Below are positions 1 to 7,582 of a DNA stretch of 40,716 bases, piece by piece. Every line of letters begins with the position of its first letter. Positions within the stretch are counted from its first letter, which is position 1. The notes under the pieces are model-generated. The model searched no databases. It was not told where the DNA came from and saw only the letters and a program-made list of their open reading frames with translations. Made by a program: the position numbers and the translations under genes. Source of the DNA: Rhizobiales bacterium Ga0077524 (lineage in GTDB: Bacteria > Pseudomonadota > Alphaproteobacteria > Rhizobiales > Hyphomicrobiaceae); NCBI GenBank assembly GCA_001464755.1, contig LNDR01000401.1, positions 1 to 40,716 on the forward strand, written 5' to 3'.

Positions 1-286
1 CCGCTTCGCTGCCACCGATCATGACGGCCAGAGCGAGCAAGCAGGACAAAATAATCCAATCGTCAATTGTCAGATCGAACACGATTGCCCCCGCAATGAT
101 CCGAATACCCGCCGAAACTACTCCGCGTTCACCTAACAATTCGCCAACTTCGGTGTCGTCCTTGAGCCGATCGACCGACACCGGTGGAACTACGTGCGCG
201 CATTCGCCACTCCTGTTGGCTGCCCGGAAGACTTTGGCCCTTTGTTGACACCCCCAAACCCCGTCACTATGGTCCGCGGCGCTCAT
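1..286 (-). CDS. Possible partial hypothetical membrane protein (open at left edge)
   Basis: The minus strand is open from an ATG at 286 to the window edge, about 95 codons with no stop. The distal part (from about 'VSAGIRIIAGAIVFDL' onward) has two hydrophobic stretches, including one around 'WIILSCLLALAVMIGG', so an N-terminal fragment of a small membrane protein is possible. I do not recognise the family. The reading frame runs antisense through the atp promoter (245-273), so the ATG at 286 is doubtful; a GTG at 181 would begin a more protein-like stretch. Codon use is less GC-rich at third positions than in the neighbouring atp genes. It could be a chance ORF. Confidence 0.33.
   Translation of the reverse strand, partial: MSAADHSDGVWGCQQRAKVFRAANRSGECAHVVPPVSVDRLKDDTEVGELLGERGVVSAGIRIIAGAIVFDLTIDDWIILSCLLALAVMIGGSEA
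245..273 (+). promoter_or_regulatory. Sigma70-like promoter of the F0 ATP-synthase operon
   Basis: TTGACA at 245-250 is a perfect -35 box, followed by a 17-nt spacer and TATGGT at 268-273 (4 of 6 matches to TATAAT). Transcription would begin near 280 and leave a leader of roughly 65 nt before atpI. This is a match by eye; no mapped start is available. Confidence 0.5.
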
Positions 287-346
287 GATACCGCCGCGCA
301 AGGGGCTATCCTGGCCTCGGCGATCGTTTCACCGGCGAGAAATCCC

Positions 347-739
347 ATGCCTGTCGACGGCAAGCCCGATCAGGGGCCTCGTGGCGAGTTGACGCCCGAG
401 GAGCGGGCCGTGCTGGAGCGGCGCTCCGGAGAGCTTGGACGTAAGCTCGAAGAGGCGCGGCAGCCGGCGGCGGGGCGATCATCGGCTGGTCACGGCAAGG
501 GCCGTGGCGAGGCGATGGGTCAAGCGATGCGCCTCTCGACCGAACTCGTCGGTGGGGTTATCGTCGGCGGTGGTATGGGTTGGTTGCTGGACAGCTGGCT
601 TGGCACTAAGCCATGGCTGTTCTTGTTGTTTTTTCTTCTCGGCACGGCTTCCGGAATGATCCGTATCATCCGAGTCGCCATGCAGCAGAAGACGCCGCCC
701 CTGCCGTCCGTCGAGGATGAGCGGGATGGGAAAAGTTGA
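347..739 (+). CDS. atpI: F0F1 ATP synthase assembly protein I (AtpI)
   Basis: This is a small membrane protein of about 130 residues encoded first in F0 operons; AtpI/AtpZ proteins help assemble the c-ring. The sequence shows a charged, alanine-rich N-terminal half (about residues 1-60) and two hydrophobic helices, around 'LVGGVIVGGGMGWLLDSWL' and 'PWLFLLFFLLGTASG', the typical AtpI hairpin with glycines in the first helix. The frame is open upstream to 194, but the ATG at 347 gives the usual family length and lies after the promoter. It precedes atpB by 25 nt in the same operon. The charged N-terminal extension is common in alphaproteobacterial AtpI. Confidence 0.85.
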   Translation: MPVDGKPDQGPRGELTPEERAVLERRSGELGRKLEEARQPAAGRSSAGHGKGRGEAMGQAMRLSTELVGGVIVGGGMGWLLDSWLGTKPWLFLLFFLLGTASGMIRIIRVAMQQKTPPLPSVEDERDGKS

Positions 740-764
740 GGCTGGAAGCCGGGGATAGCGCGAC

Positions 765-1508
765 GTGGCTGGTCCAATCGAGCAATTCAACGTCAAGACG
801 CTGATGCCGCTGGATTTTGCCGGCATCGACGCCTCGTTCACGAACGCTTCGGCGTTCATGGTCGCGGCCGTCGCGCTGGCTTCCGGATTTATGTACTTCG
901 CCATGCGCCACCGGGCCCTGGTGCCCGGCCGGCTGCAGTCGATGGCCGAAGTGACCTACGAGTTCGTAGCCTCGACCGTGCGAGACAACATAGGCGAGGA
1001 GGGGATGAAGTTCTTCCCGCTCGTCTTCTCGCTGTTCATGTTCGTTCTGCTCTGCAACCTCCTCGGTATGGTACCAGGTGGGTACACGGTTACGAGCCAG
1101 CTGGTCGTCACGGCGGCGCTTGCTCTGCTCGTAATCGGGATCGTGATCGTCTATGGCGTGATGCAGCACGGCGCGGGGTTCCTGAAGCTGTTCGTGCCTG
1201 ATGTGCCGCCCATCCTGCTTCCGCTCATGATACCGATCGAGGTCATCTCGTTTCTGGCGAGGCCGCTTACTCTCTCGGTGCGCCTGTTCGCGAACATGCT
1301 GGCCGGCCATATCGCGCTCAAGATCTTTGCCGGTTTCGTCGCATCGCTGCTAGCGGCGGGTGCATGGGGTATCATCTCGCCTCTGCCGCTGCTGCTGACG
1401 ACTGCATTGACCGCTCTCGAAGTGCTTGTGGCCGTACTGCAAGCCTACGTGTTCGCGGTTCTCACCTCCGTCTACTTGAACGACGCCGTGCACGGTGCCC
1501 ATCACTAG
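765..1508 (+). CDS. atpB: F0F1 ATP synthase subunit a (AtpB)
   Basis: Subunit a (247 aa) forms the two proton half-channels beside the c-ring in the inner membrane. It is strongly hydrophobic with five to six membrane helices. The signature '[16 protein letters not shown]' near residues 165-180 contains the essential arginine that faces the c-ring carboxylate, and '[17 protein letters not shown]' near the C-terminus is also family-typical. Translation starts at a GTG (765). Length and motif order match alphaproteobacterial AtpB. It lies between atpI and atpE. Confidence 0.95.
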   Translation: MAGPIEQFNVKTLMPLDFAGIDASFTNASAFMVAAVALASGFMYFAMRHRALVPGRLQSMAEVTYEFVASTVRDNIGEEGMKFFPLVFSLFMFVLLCNLLGMVPGGYTVTSQLVVTAALALLVIGIVIVYGVMQHGAGFLKLFVPDVPPILLPLMIPIEVISFLARPLTLSVRLFANMLAGHIALKIFAGFVASLLAAGAWGIISPLPLLLTTALTALEVLVAVLQAYVFAVLTSVYLNDAVHGAHH

Positions 1509-1561
1509 CACTTGTGAACGCCTTCGCCCTTCACGATCAATCCAAAAAACGGGAGAGTTCC

Positions 1562-1789
1562 ATGGATCCTATCATCGGCAAAGCTCTGGGCGCCGGTCTC
1601 GCCTGCCTCGGCATGGCTGGCACGGCCCTCGGCCTCGGCAACCTGTTCGGCCAGTTCCTGGCTGGCGCTCTGCGCAATCCGTCGGCAGCCGACAGCCAGC
1701 GTGGCACGCTTCTCCTCGGCTTCGCCCTGACGGAAGCCCTCGGCATCTTCTCGCTTCTTGTGGCGCTGCTGATCCTGTTCGTTCTCTGA
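1562..1789 (+). CDS. atpE: F0F1 ATP synthase subunit c (AtpE)
   Basis: The proteolipid of the rotor ring (75 aa) is a hairpin of two hydrophobic helices. The first is glycine/alanine-rich, the polar loop contains 'RNPSAADSQ', and the second carries the proton-binding glutamate in 'FALTEALGIF' (E59). The ATG at 1562 is preceded by a purine-rich GGGAGAG ribosome site; the frame stays open upstream to 1364, but that stretch overlaps atpB and is not family-like. A 169-nt gap follows before atpF', with a small inverted repeat (CGTCGA 1833-1838 / TCGACG 1848-1853). Such spacing would fit the excess of c subunits needed, but that is inference. Confidence 0.95.
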   Translation: MDPIIGKALGAGLACLGMAGTALGLGNLFGQFLAGALRNPSAADSQRGTLLLGFALTEALGIFSLLVALLILFVL

Positions 1790-1958
1790 TCGACACGGGA
1801 GCGGACTGGCGACGGGCGCAACCGCGCACTGACGTCGAACCGCCTTTTCGACGCAAATGGCTCTTGTCGCCGCCGCGCGGACTCGCGCGTGTGGCGGCAT
1901 TGCCCTTTATGAATTCGTCACTCGACCGCCACGCAGACCAGAGATTGAGCGAGGAGCC

Positions 1959-2546
1959 ATGGCATCCCCTGGATCAGGGCCGACGGCAGACGTTCTGTCC
2001 GGCACCAGCACCGTTGTCCTGACGGCTGCCGAGGGCAAGGCGGGTTCGAATTTTCCGCCGTTCGACGCCAGCACGTTCGCGCCTCAACTCGTCTGGCTGG
2101 CGATTACGTTCGGTCTGCTCTACCTGGTCATGTCGCGCGTCGCGTTGCCCCGGGTGGCATCCGTGCTTGCTGAGCGGCGCGAGCGCATCCAGCGCGATCT
2201 CGCGGAGGCCGAGCGCCTGAAGGCCGAGACCGACGCGGCGCTCGCTGCGTACGAGAAGGCGCTCTCGGACGCGCGCGGCAAAGCGCAAGGCTTGGCCAAG
2301 GGCATGCGCGACAAGGTTGCATCCGAGACGGATCGCGAGCGGCGGCGTGTCGACGAGGCGAACGCTGTGAGGCTCGCCGAGACTGAGGCTCGGATCGCCG
2401 ATACCAAGTCCAAGGCGCTGGCCAACGTCGACCAGCTGGCCACGGATACGGCGAGCGCCATCGTCGAACGGCTCATCGGACATCAGGTGAGCTCGGACGA
2501 TGTCCGCCACGCCGTGTCCGGTCCGCGTCCGCTCACACCAGCCTAA
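1959..2546 (+). CDS. atpF': F0F1 ATP synthase subunit b' (peripheral stalk)
   Basis: One of two b-type stalk subunits (195 aa); duplicated b and b' genes are normal in alphaproteobacteria and photosynthetic bacteria. It has an N-terminal tail of about 45 residues, one membrane helix around 'QLVWLAITFGLLYLVMS', and a long charged coiled coil rich in Glu, Arg and Ala to about residue 165. The chosen ATG at 1959 has GAGGAG at 1951-1956; the frame is open back to 1857 without a ribosome site. The b subunit starts 17 nt after its stop. The long N-terminal tail is typical of b'. Confidence 0.9.
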   Translation: MASPGSGPTADVLSGTSTVVLTAAEGKAGSNFPPFDASTFAPQLVWLAITFGLLYLVMSRVALPRVASVLAERRERIQRDLAEAERLKAETDAALAAYEKALSDARGKAQGLAKGMRDKVASETDRERRRVDEANAVRLAETEARIADTKSKALANVDQLATDTASAIVERLIGHQVSSDDVRHAVSGPRPLTPA

Positions 2547-2563
2547 CGGAGAAGGGTTCCGTC

Positions 2564-3043
2564 ATGAGCGCCGAATTCTGGGTTGCGGTCGCCTTCTTCA
2601 TGTTCGTTGGCATCCTGCTCTACATGAAGGTGCCTGGTATGATCACGGAAAGCCTCGACCAGCGGGCCGAGGCGATCCGCAAGGAACTCGATCAGGCACG
2701 CCGTTTGCGCGAAGAGGCCCAGGATCTGCTTGCGGATTACCAGCAAAAGCAGCGCCGCGCCGACGATGAGGCCAAGGCGATCATCGAGAACGCTGAGCGC
2801 GAGGCGATGGCCATCAAGGAGCAGTCAGAGAAGGCTCTGAAAGAGTCGATCGAGCGCCGCTCCCGGATGGCCGAGGAAAAGATCGCGCGCGCCGAGGCCC
2901 AGGCGCTGAGCGAGGTTCGAGGCGCCGTGATCGAGGCCGCCACGACAGCTGCGGAGCGGGTGCTCGCTGCCCGCGTGCAGGGGAGTGTCGCCGGCGGACT
3001 GGTCGAGCAGTCGATTCGGGAGCTGAAGGGCAAGCTGAACTAG
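2564..3043 (+). CDS. atpF: F0F1 ATP synthase subunit b (AtpF)
   Basis: Second stalk subunit (159 aa). One N-terminal membrane helix ('FWVAVAFFMFVGILLYM', residues about 4-20) is followed by a continuous charged helix that dimerises with b' and holds the F1 head. The start has GGAGAAGGG upstream. It is the last gene of this operon: a strong terminator follows and the next gene is unrelated, so the F1 genes must lie elsewhere in the genome, as is usual in this class. Confidence 0.93.
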   Translation: MSAEFWVAVAFFMFVGILLYMKVPGMITESLDQRAEAIRKELDQARRLREEAQDLLADYQQKQRRADDEAKAIIENAEREAMAIKEQSEKALKESIERRSRMAEEKIARAEAQALSEVRGAVIEAATTAAERVLAARVQGSVAGGLVEQSIRELKGKLN

Positions 3044-3073
3044 GGCGCCACGTACTCGTTTGGTAATTGCGCT

Positions 3074-3106
3074 ACGCCGGGCCATTTCGCCCGGCGTTTT
3101 GCTTTC
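3074..3106 (+). terminator. Rho-independent terminator of the F0 operon
   Basis: A perfect 9-bp stem (ACGCCGGGC 3074-3082 with GCCCGGCGT 3089-3097) with a 6-nt loop is followed by TTTTGCTTT. It lies 31 nt after the atpF stop. Confidence 0.85.
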
Positions 3107-3155
3107 GGTCATGCGCTTGGGATCGCGATAGCTGAGCCTCGAGTGGGAGATGCTG

Positions 3156-4034
3156 ATGGGCCGGATCGAGATCGGTGTGATCGCATTCCTCTGCTGGGGC
3201 ATGATTTTCGCGAGCCCGGCAGATTTGGCCGCTCAACCCGTCCCTGCCGGATTTGAGAGCGTTGACATCCCGGTGACAGGGGAGAGAGCGGCCACGATCA
3301 AGGCCTACTTGCGCAAACCGGCTTCCAATCAGGCCGTGCCAGCGGTCGTGGCACTGCACGGATGCGGCGGTCTGTTCCGAAGAGATGGGCGTCTTGCGGC
3401 GAGGGATGCCGATTGGGCTGAGCGCCTCGCCGAACTCGGGTATGCAGTGATGTTTCCGGACAGCTTCAATCCGCGCGGTTTCAGAGAGATTTGCACCAGC
3501 ACGGGGGACGTCCGGCCGATCCGCCCTCGGCATCGCGTGGCCGATGCGATCGCTGCCACCTCCTGGCTCGCGCGGCAGCCGTTCATCGACGGTAATCGAA
3601 TTGCACTGATCGGCTGGTCCAATGGAGGCACGACCGTTCTCATGGCGGCCGACAAGCCGCAACTCGCAAAGTCAGCAGTTGGGTTGCGAGCGGCGATAGC
3701 CTTCTATCCAGGGTGCCGTCTGCCGGCCGAGCGCGCCGACTATTCCGTCGGACTGCCGTTGACGATCTTGATCGGGAGCGACGACGACTGGACGCCTCCG
3801 GAGCCATGTCGCGAGTTGGCCAAGCGCCCAGGCATCAAGCTGATCGAGTATCCGGGGGCCGCGCATGGTTTCGACGCGCCCAACTCGCCGCGCCGCACCA
3901 GACGTGGTGTCGGACTCTCCGCACGCGGCGACGGTGAGGTTCAGATCGGGACCGACCCGGCGGCGCGGGCCTCAGCCATCGAAACGGTGCTGGGCATCCT
4001 GACCGATGCCTTCGCGAAGGCACCGCCTCGGTAA
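3156..4034 (+). CDS. Exported dienelactone-hydrolase-family alpha/beta hydrolase
   Basis: About 292 aa. An N-terminal signal peptide ('VIAFLCWGMIFASPADLAAQ', residues about 8-27) is followed by an alpha/beta-hydrolase domain of the DLH type: oxyanion segment 'HGCGG' (68-72), nucleophile elbow G-W-S-N-G-G (S155), an acid in 'DDDW' (209-212) and a histidine in 'AAHGFD' (H238). Classical dienelactone hydrolases use Cys as nucleophile; this one has Ser, so an esterase role on an unknown ester or lactone in the periplasm is more likely. Two ATGs compete: 3150 overlaps the GGGAG site, whereas 3156 sits about 7 nt after it and is preferred. It is separated from atpF by the terminator and converges on the lactonase gene 13 nt away. 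Confidence 0.8.
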   Translation: MGRIEIGVIAFLCWGMIFASPADLAAQPVPAGFESVDIPVTGERAATIKAYLRKPASNQAVPAVVALHGCGGLFRRDGRLAARDADWAERLAELGYAVMFPDSFNPRGFREICTSTGDVRPIRPRHRVADAIAATSWLARQPFIDGNRIALIGWSNGGTTVLMAADKPQLAKSAVGLRAAIAFYPGCRLPAERADYSVGLPLTILIGSDDDWTPPEPCRELAKRPGIKLIEYPGAAHGFDAPNSPRRTRRGVGLSARGDGEVQIGTDPAARASAIETVLGILTDAFAKAPPR

Positions 4035-4047
4035 ACCACTCCGCCGA

Positions 4048-4875
4048 TCAGTGGCTTTCGGGGAAGTCAGGGGCGGGCCCGGTCGGTGCCACGTCGAGGC
4101 GGACGACGGCGCCAGCCAGCGAAGGCTTCGGCGGCTCGTATTCCTTCATGACGTGCGGGTCGTGCCCCGGAATGATGTGGCGGGCGGATGGCGCCAGCTT
4201 GCGCACGACCTTATAGCTGTCGAGCATCTCGCCAATATGAAAGGCCGTCATGAAGAGACGATCCTTCATGATGTGCTCGTAGTAGTGCGTCGCGTCCGAA
4301 GCGAGCACGACCCAGCCACGCTTGGTATGGACGCGCGCCACCTGCAGGCCGTCGGCGTGGCCCGGCGCCGGGTGCAAGGTGATGCCGGGCGCGATCTCGA
4401 CCATGCCCTCGTGCATCTCGACGCGGCCCTTGAAATTGAGCCGCACCATGTCGACCACGTCCTCGACGTGATAGCTATGGCCGGGCTTCGAATAGCGCAT
4501 GTACTTCCCTGTGGCGTAGGCCATCTCGCGCGCCTGGATGTGGAAGCGCGCCTTCGGAAATGCGCCGAGATTTCCAGCGTGGTCGTAGTGCATATGGCTG
4601 ACGATCACATCGTTAACGTCGCGGGCATCGACGCCGACGAGCTTCAGGCTCTCGATGGGGCAGCGGAGGAAGATGCGTTTGCGCTCCTTCGCCATTTCGG
4701 CGGTGAAGCCGAGGTCCATAACGATAGCGCCGGCCGGGCCTGTGATGACCCAGACGAAATAGTCCATCGGCATCGGGCTCTCGTGCGGATCGCCGCCGAT
4801 GAAGTGCTCGCGGCGGATCGCATCGCGCGTGGCGTAGCGGATGGCGTGGATCTCGTACTCGGGGAGCTTGGTCAT
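4048..4875 (-). CDS. Metallo-beta-lactamase-fold hydrolase, N-acyl-homoserine-lactonase-like
   Basis: A 275-aa dinuclear-zinc hydrolase. All metal ligands are visible: H94-x-H96-x-D98-H99 in 'SHMHYDHAGN', H173 in 'PGHADG', D194 in 'ASDATHYY' and H238 in 'IPGHDP'. This layout and the length match the AttM/AiiB lactonase group, which opens homoserine-lactone or gamma-butyrolactone rings. There is no signal peptide, so it is cytoplasmic. The ATG at 4875 has GGAGGA about 10 nt upstream; the frame is open to 5037 but that extension is low-complexity and unlike the family. It shares strand with the racemase-fold gene but is separated by 245 nt. Substrate is unknown; quorum quenching cannot be assumed. 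Confidence 0.78.
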   Translation of the reverse strand: MTKLPEYEIHAIRYATRDAIRREHFIGGDPHESPMPMDYFVWVITGPAGAIVMDLGFTAEMAKERKRIFLRCPIESLKLVGVDARDVNDVIVSHMHYDHAGNLGAFPKARFHIQAREMAYATGKYMRYSKPGHSYHVEDVVDMVRLNFKGRVEMHEGMVEIAPGITLHPAPGHADGLQVARVHTKRGWVVLASDATHYYEHIMKDRLFMTAFHIGEMLDSYKVVRKLAPSARHIIPGHDPHVMKEYEPPKPSLAGAVVRLDVAPTGPAPDFPESH

Positions 4876-5120
4876 GGGGCGGAGTCCTCCGGGGCGGCAT
4901 CGCTGGCGGAATTGTCGCCGCCAAGACCGCGCCGCGCAACCGGCGCCAGGTGGGAGCAAGAGTTCGGCTCGCGGCGCGCGCAATTTATCGTCAACGCCGC
5001 CGCCGCCCGCTAAGCGCGCCTTGCCGGCCGCCCTCATGTCTCTCGTTCACGACTGTTTTGAACCAGCGCAAATTTCCGCGGCCGGGTCTGTCCGGTATCA
5101 GGCCTCCCAAACATCACGCT

Positions 5121-5918
5121 TCAGCGTTCGAAAAGGCTGCCGTAGCCATCGATGCGCACGTGCACGCCCGACAATCTCAGGCCATGCCAGAGGCTCACCT
5201 GGTTGGCGGTCAGGACAGGGCGCTTCAGGTCCTGCTCGAGCGTGTCGATGATGCCGACGCAGCGCAAGCCGGTTCCAGCGATGTAGATGCCGTCGGCGTC
5301 GGCCGGGCAGGCGGCACGGATCTGGGCGTAGAGCGGCTCGGTCTCCTGCTCGAAGCCCATGCCTTGGGGGTAGAGTTCGGCGAACGGCACATCGCGCCAT
5401 TTGCGGCCGGGGTCATAGCGCAAATGGCCAGCGGGTGCGAAGCTTCGCGCAGTGTAGTAGGCAATGCCGGCCGCGACGGTGGCGTCATTGAACCATGCTG
5501 GAAAGACGACGAAGGGGCGCTTGATGCCCAAGGCTTTGAGCGCGGCGAGGCTGTCGAGGCCGTTGGTGGTGGCTTTCGTGCCGTGTGCGAGGAGCGGGGT
5601 CATGGCGGCCACGACGGCTTCATCCCAGCCTTCGCCACCGAGGATGCTCGACGAGCTGTGGCCGATCACGGCGACCGAGAGGCGCATGGCGGCGAACTGG
5701 CGGCAGCCGCGCGCCAAGTCGTCCTCGAGATCGACGGCGCTGCGATCGTCGCGCCATTTGGCCCAGGGAGCGCGGGCCGTCACCCGCGCAGCGTGGACTG
5801 AGATGCCGGAGCGCGGCGGCACGAGCGCCCACCATTCAGCCTCGGGCACGACCTCGTTGCCGACGATGAACATGCCGATGCGGGCACGCCAGCCCCAATT
5901 GTCGGTCTGGTGAGACAT
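5121..5918 (-). CDS. Asp/Glu racemase-fold protein (maleate isomerase / arylmalonate decarboxylase-like)
   Basis: A 265-aa protein of the two-domain Asp/Glu racemase superfamily, judged from 'RIGMFIVGNEVVPEAEWW' at the N-terminus, 'VIGHSSSSILGG' (84-95) and 'ADGIYIAGTGLRCVGIIDTLE' (208-228). By eye the canonical cysteine of the first site (usual Y-x-C-T-S) is replaced by a His/Ser stretch, and the Ser-Cys-Thr-Asn of the second site reads Ala-Gly-Thr-Gly with a Cys five residues on (C220). Family members isomerise maleate, racemise amino acids or decarboxylate arylmalonates; the reaction here cannot be assigned. ATG 5918 has AAGGAG 8 nt upstream and is preferred to the ATG at 5939. Confidence 0.7.
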   Translation of the reverse strand: MSHQTDNWGWRARIGMFIVGNEVVPEAEWWALVPPRSGISVHAARVTARAPWAKWRDDRSAVDLEDDLARGCRQFAAMRLSVAVIGHSSSSILGGEGWDEAVVAAMTPLLAHGTKATTNGLDSLAALKALGIKRPFVVFPAWFNDATVAAGIAYYTARSFAPAGHLRYDPGRKWRDVPFAELYPQGMGFEQETEPLYAQIRAACPADADGIYIAGTGLRCVGIIDTLEQDLKRPVLTANQVSLWHGLRLSGVHVRIDGYGSLFER

Positions 5919-6015
5919 CGGCCATCGCTCCTTGTGCAACCGAGATGCTCTTCGTCAAGGGCAGCGCCACACCCGAAATGGGTTCAGCAGGCGCACAACC
6001 AACACGGCAAAGTCC

Positions 6016-6030
6016 CACACGTCGCGTGTG
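6016..6030. other. Short inverted repeat upstream of the racemase-fold gene
   Basis: CACACG, a 3-nt loop and CGTGTG lie between the tRNA 3' end and the racemase-fold start. It has no T-tract and may be an operator half-site pair or chance. I see nothing else in the 208-nt gap 5919-6126. Confidence 0.2.
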
Positions 6031-6126
6031 ACGGGAGACCGAGGTCGGCGCGGTGGCCGCGTTCCGCACTACTCGCGCTAGCACATTTCGAGCGCTTAAG
6101 AGTACGACTTAATTCTTTGGATTGAT

Positions 6127-6203
6127 TGGCGCGCCGGGAAGGATTCGAACCCACGACCTCCTGATCCGTAGTCAGGCGCTCTATCCAACTGAGCTACCGG
6201 CGC
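6127..6203 (-). tRNA. tRNA-Arg (anticodon ACG)
   Basis: A 77-nt cloverleaf read on the minus strand with encoded CCA. The acceptor stem GCGCCGG pairs with CCGGCGC, the D-arm is GCTC...GAGC, the anticodon arm is CCTGA-CTACGGA-TCAGG with ACG at positions 34-36, and the T-loop is TTCGAAT. A34 would be deaminated to inosine by TadA and read CGU, CGC and CGA. The T-stem GTGGG/CCTTC has one U-U mismatch and one G-U pair, slightly weaker than usual. Confidence 0.95.
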
Positions 6204-6207
6204 GCAC

Positions 6208-6224
6208 CCGGAGCGCAGCTCCGG
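6208..6224. other. 7-bp hairpin just 5' of the tRNA
   Basis: CCGGAGC-GCA-GCTCCGG lies four bases from the tRNA 5' end, in the 207-nt gap between the enolase-superfamily gene and the tRNA. No T-tract follows on either strand. It could be part of a tRNA precursor or a weak transcript end. Confidence 0.3.
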
Positions 6225-6410
6225 ACTTCCAGCGGAAGCCCCTACGAAAAGGGACCTCGGCAAGGAGGTTTCTCATAGTCGGTCGATTGGTCGTTTGCAA
6301 GGCGAAATGATGAAGACCGCATTGATGTGGCTTCGGCTTCACGATGCTCGACCGTCCCTCGGTCACGAACACTGAGGGGTTGAGGACGGCTGTCGGCCGA
6401 CGCTGCCCGT

Positions 6411-7520
6411 TCAGGCTGTCCTGTACCGGCGGATCATGTCGGCGTCCAGCTCCAGGCCGAAGCCGGGGCCACTCGTCACCGGCATTATGCCGCCCTTTGG
6501 AGAAGGCCGGTTGGCCCACATCCGCTGCCAAATCGGGTCGCGCTCGGGATCGGCAAAGCACTCGATGTACGTACCGTGCGGTACGGCCGACAGCAGGTGC
6601 TGCGCGATCTGGGATTCCTCGTGATGTGCGAGCTTAACTCCCGACGCCCAACAAAGTGCCGCCGAGCGTCGCCAGTCGGTGACGCCGCCGCACTCCGACA
6701 CGTCGACATTGACGAGATCCACGGCTTGCGCATCGAGCAGGCGCCGAACGCCATGGCTGGTGATCTCAGACTGCCCGGCGTTAACGGGCAAGCGGATCGC
6801 CTGACGGACGCGTGCCATTTGCGCGGCGTCGTCCGACCAATGGCAGGGCTCCTCGAACCAGGCGATGTCGAGCGGCTCGACCAGCCGGGCGAAACGGATC
6901 GCGTTCTCGGCGGACCAGCCGCGATTGGCATCGACAGCCAGGACGAAATCCGACCCGGCTGCCTTGCGGGCAGCCTCGACGCGCCTGGCGTCCTCCTCTG
7001 GCGCGAGCCCCCCGACCTTGAATTTGCAGCCTGCCATTCCGGCCGCGCGATACATCTCCATCTCGCGCCCGATGTCCCCGAGGGTTTTGCCCTCCATGTA
7101 GTAGCCGCCGATCGAGATGATGGGATTGTCGCGTCGATAGCCCCCAAGCAGCTCGCCGACGGTGCGTCCGACCGCTTTACCCATGACGTCCCAAACCGCG
7201 CAGTCGACGCAGGCGATCGCCTCGAGCAGCACCTTGCGATCGCCGTTCGCCGTGGTGAAGGCGAACATGGTCTCCCAGATGCGCTCGACCGCAAAAATGT
7301 CGAGTCCCTTCACTGCGGGCGCCAATACCTCGTGGATCAAGCGGCAGATCTCCGGACCGTCGGCCCGGTTGTCGCCGTTGTAGATCTCACTGACGAGGCC
7401 ACCCTCCGTCCGCAGTCGCGTCACCACCGTAGAGCGCTTCAACACGGAGTACGTGGCTCCGCCGAAATTGCGCGTGAGCGGGATGTCGACGGCGATCGCC
7501 TCTATCGAATGGATGCGCAT
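6411..7520 (-). CDS. Mandelate racemase / muconate lactonizing enzyme family protein (enolase superfamily)
   Basis: A 369-aa Mg-dependent enzyme that abstracts the proton alpha to a carboxylate. It has the capping domain (1-125) and a barrel with K166-x-K168 in 'CKFKVGG', metal ligands D197 ('VDANRGW') and E223/E224 ('WFEEP'), an 'AGQSE' segment (248-252) where many relatives have Gly-Glu, D273 in 'NVDVSE' and His in 'LAHHEE' (299-300). The KxK base plus His/Asp dyad is the mandelate-racemase subgroup layout, so acid-sugar dehydratase or hydroxy-acid racemase activity is likely; the substrate is not evident. It is the last gene of the Liv-type transporter operon, 62 nt after the binding protein, which suggests it acts on the imported solute. 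Confidence 0.85.
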   Translation of the reverse strand: MRIHSIEAIAVDIPLTRNFGGATYSVLKRSTVVTRLRTEGGLVSEIYNGDNRADGPEICRLIHEVLAPAVKGLDIFAVERIWETMFAFTTANGDRKVLLEAIACVDCAVWDVMGKAVGRTVGELLGGYRRDNPIISIGGYYMEGKTLGDIGREMEMYRAAGMAGCKFKVGGLAPEEDARRVEAARKAAGSDFVLAVDANRGWSAENAIRFARLVEPLDIAWFEEPCHWSDDAAQMARVRQAIRLPVNAGQSEITSHGVRRLLDAQAVDLVNVDVSECGGVTDWRRSAALCWASGVKLAHHEESQIAQHLLSAVPHGTYIECFADPERDPIWQRMWANRPSPKGGIMPVTSGPGFGLELDADMIRRYRTA

Positions 7521-7582
7521 GACGGTTCCTCACACGAGCGCATTTCTCCCCACGCCCGCATTTGAGCATGGGGAGACATGGC

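Noticed and set aside
4006-5013. Plus-strand open frame antisense to the lactonase-fold gene
   Set aside because: The minus strand carries the full set of zinc ligands; the plus frame has no recognisable domain.
6127-6410. tRNA gene as an integration site for a genomic island
   Set aside because: No integrase, no direct repeat of the tRNA 3' end and no phage-like genes on either side.
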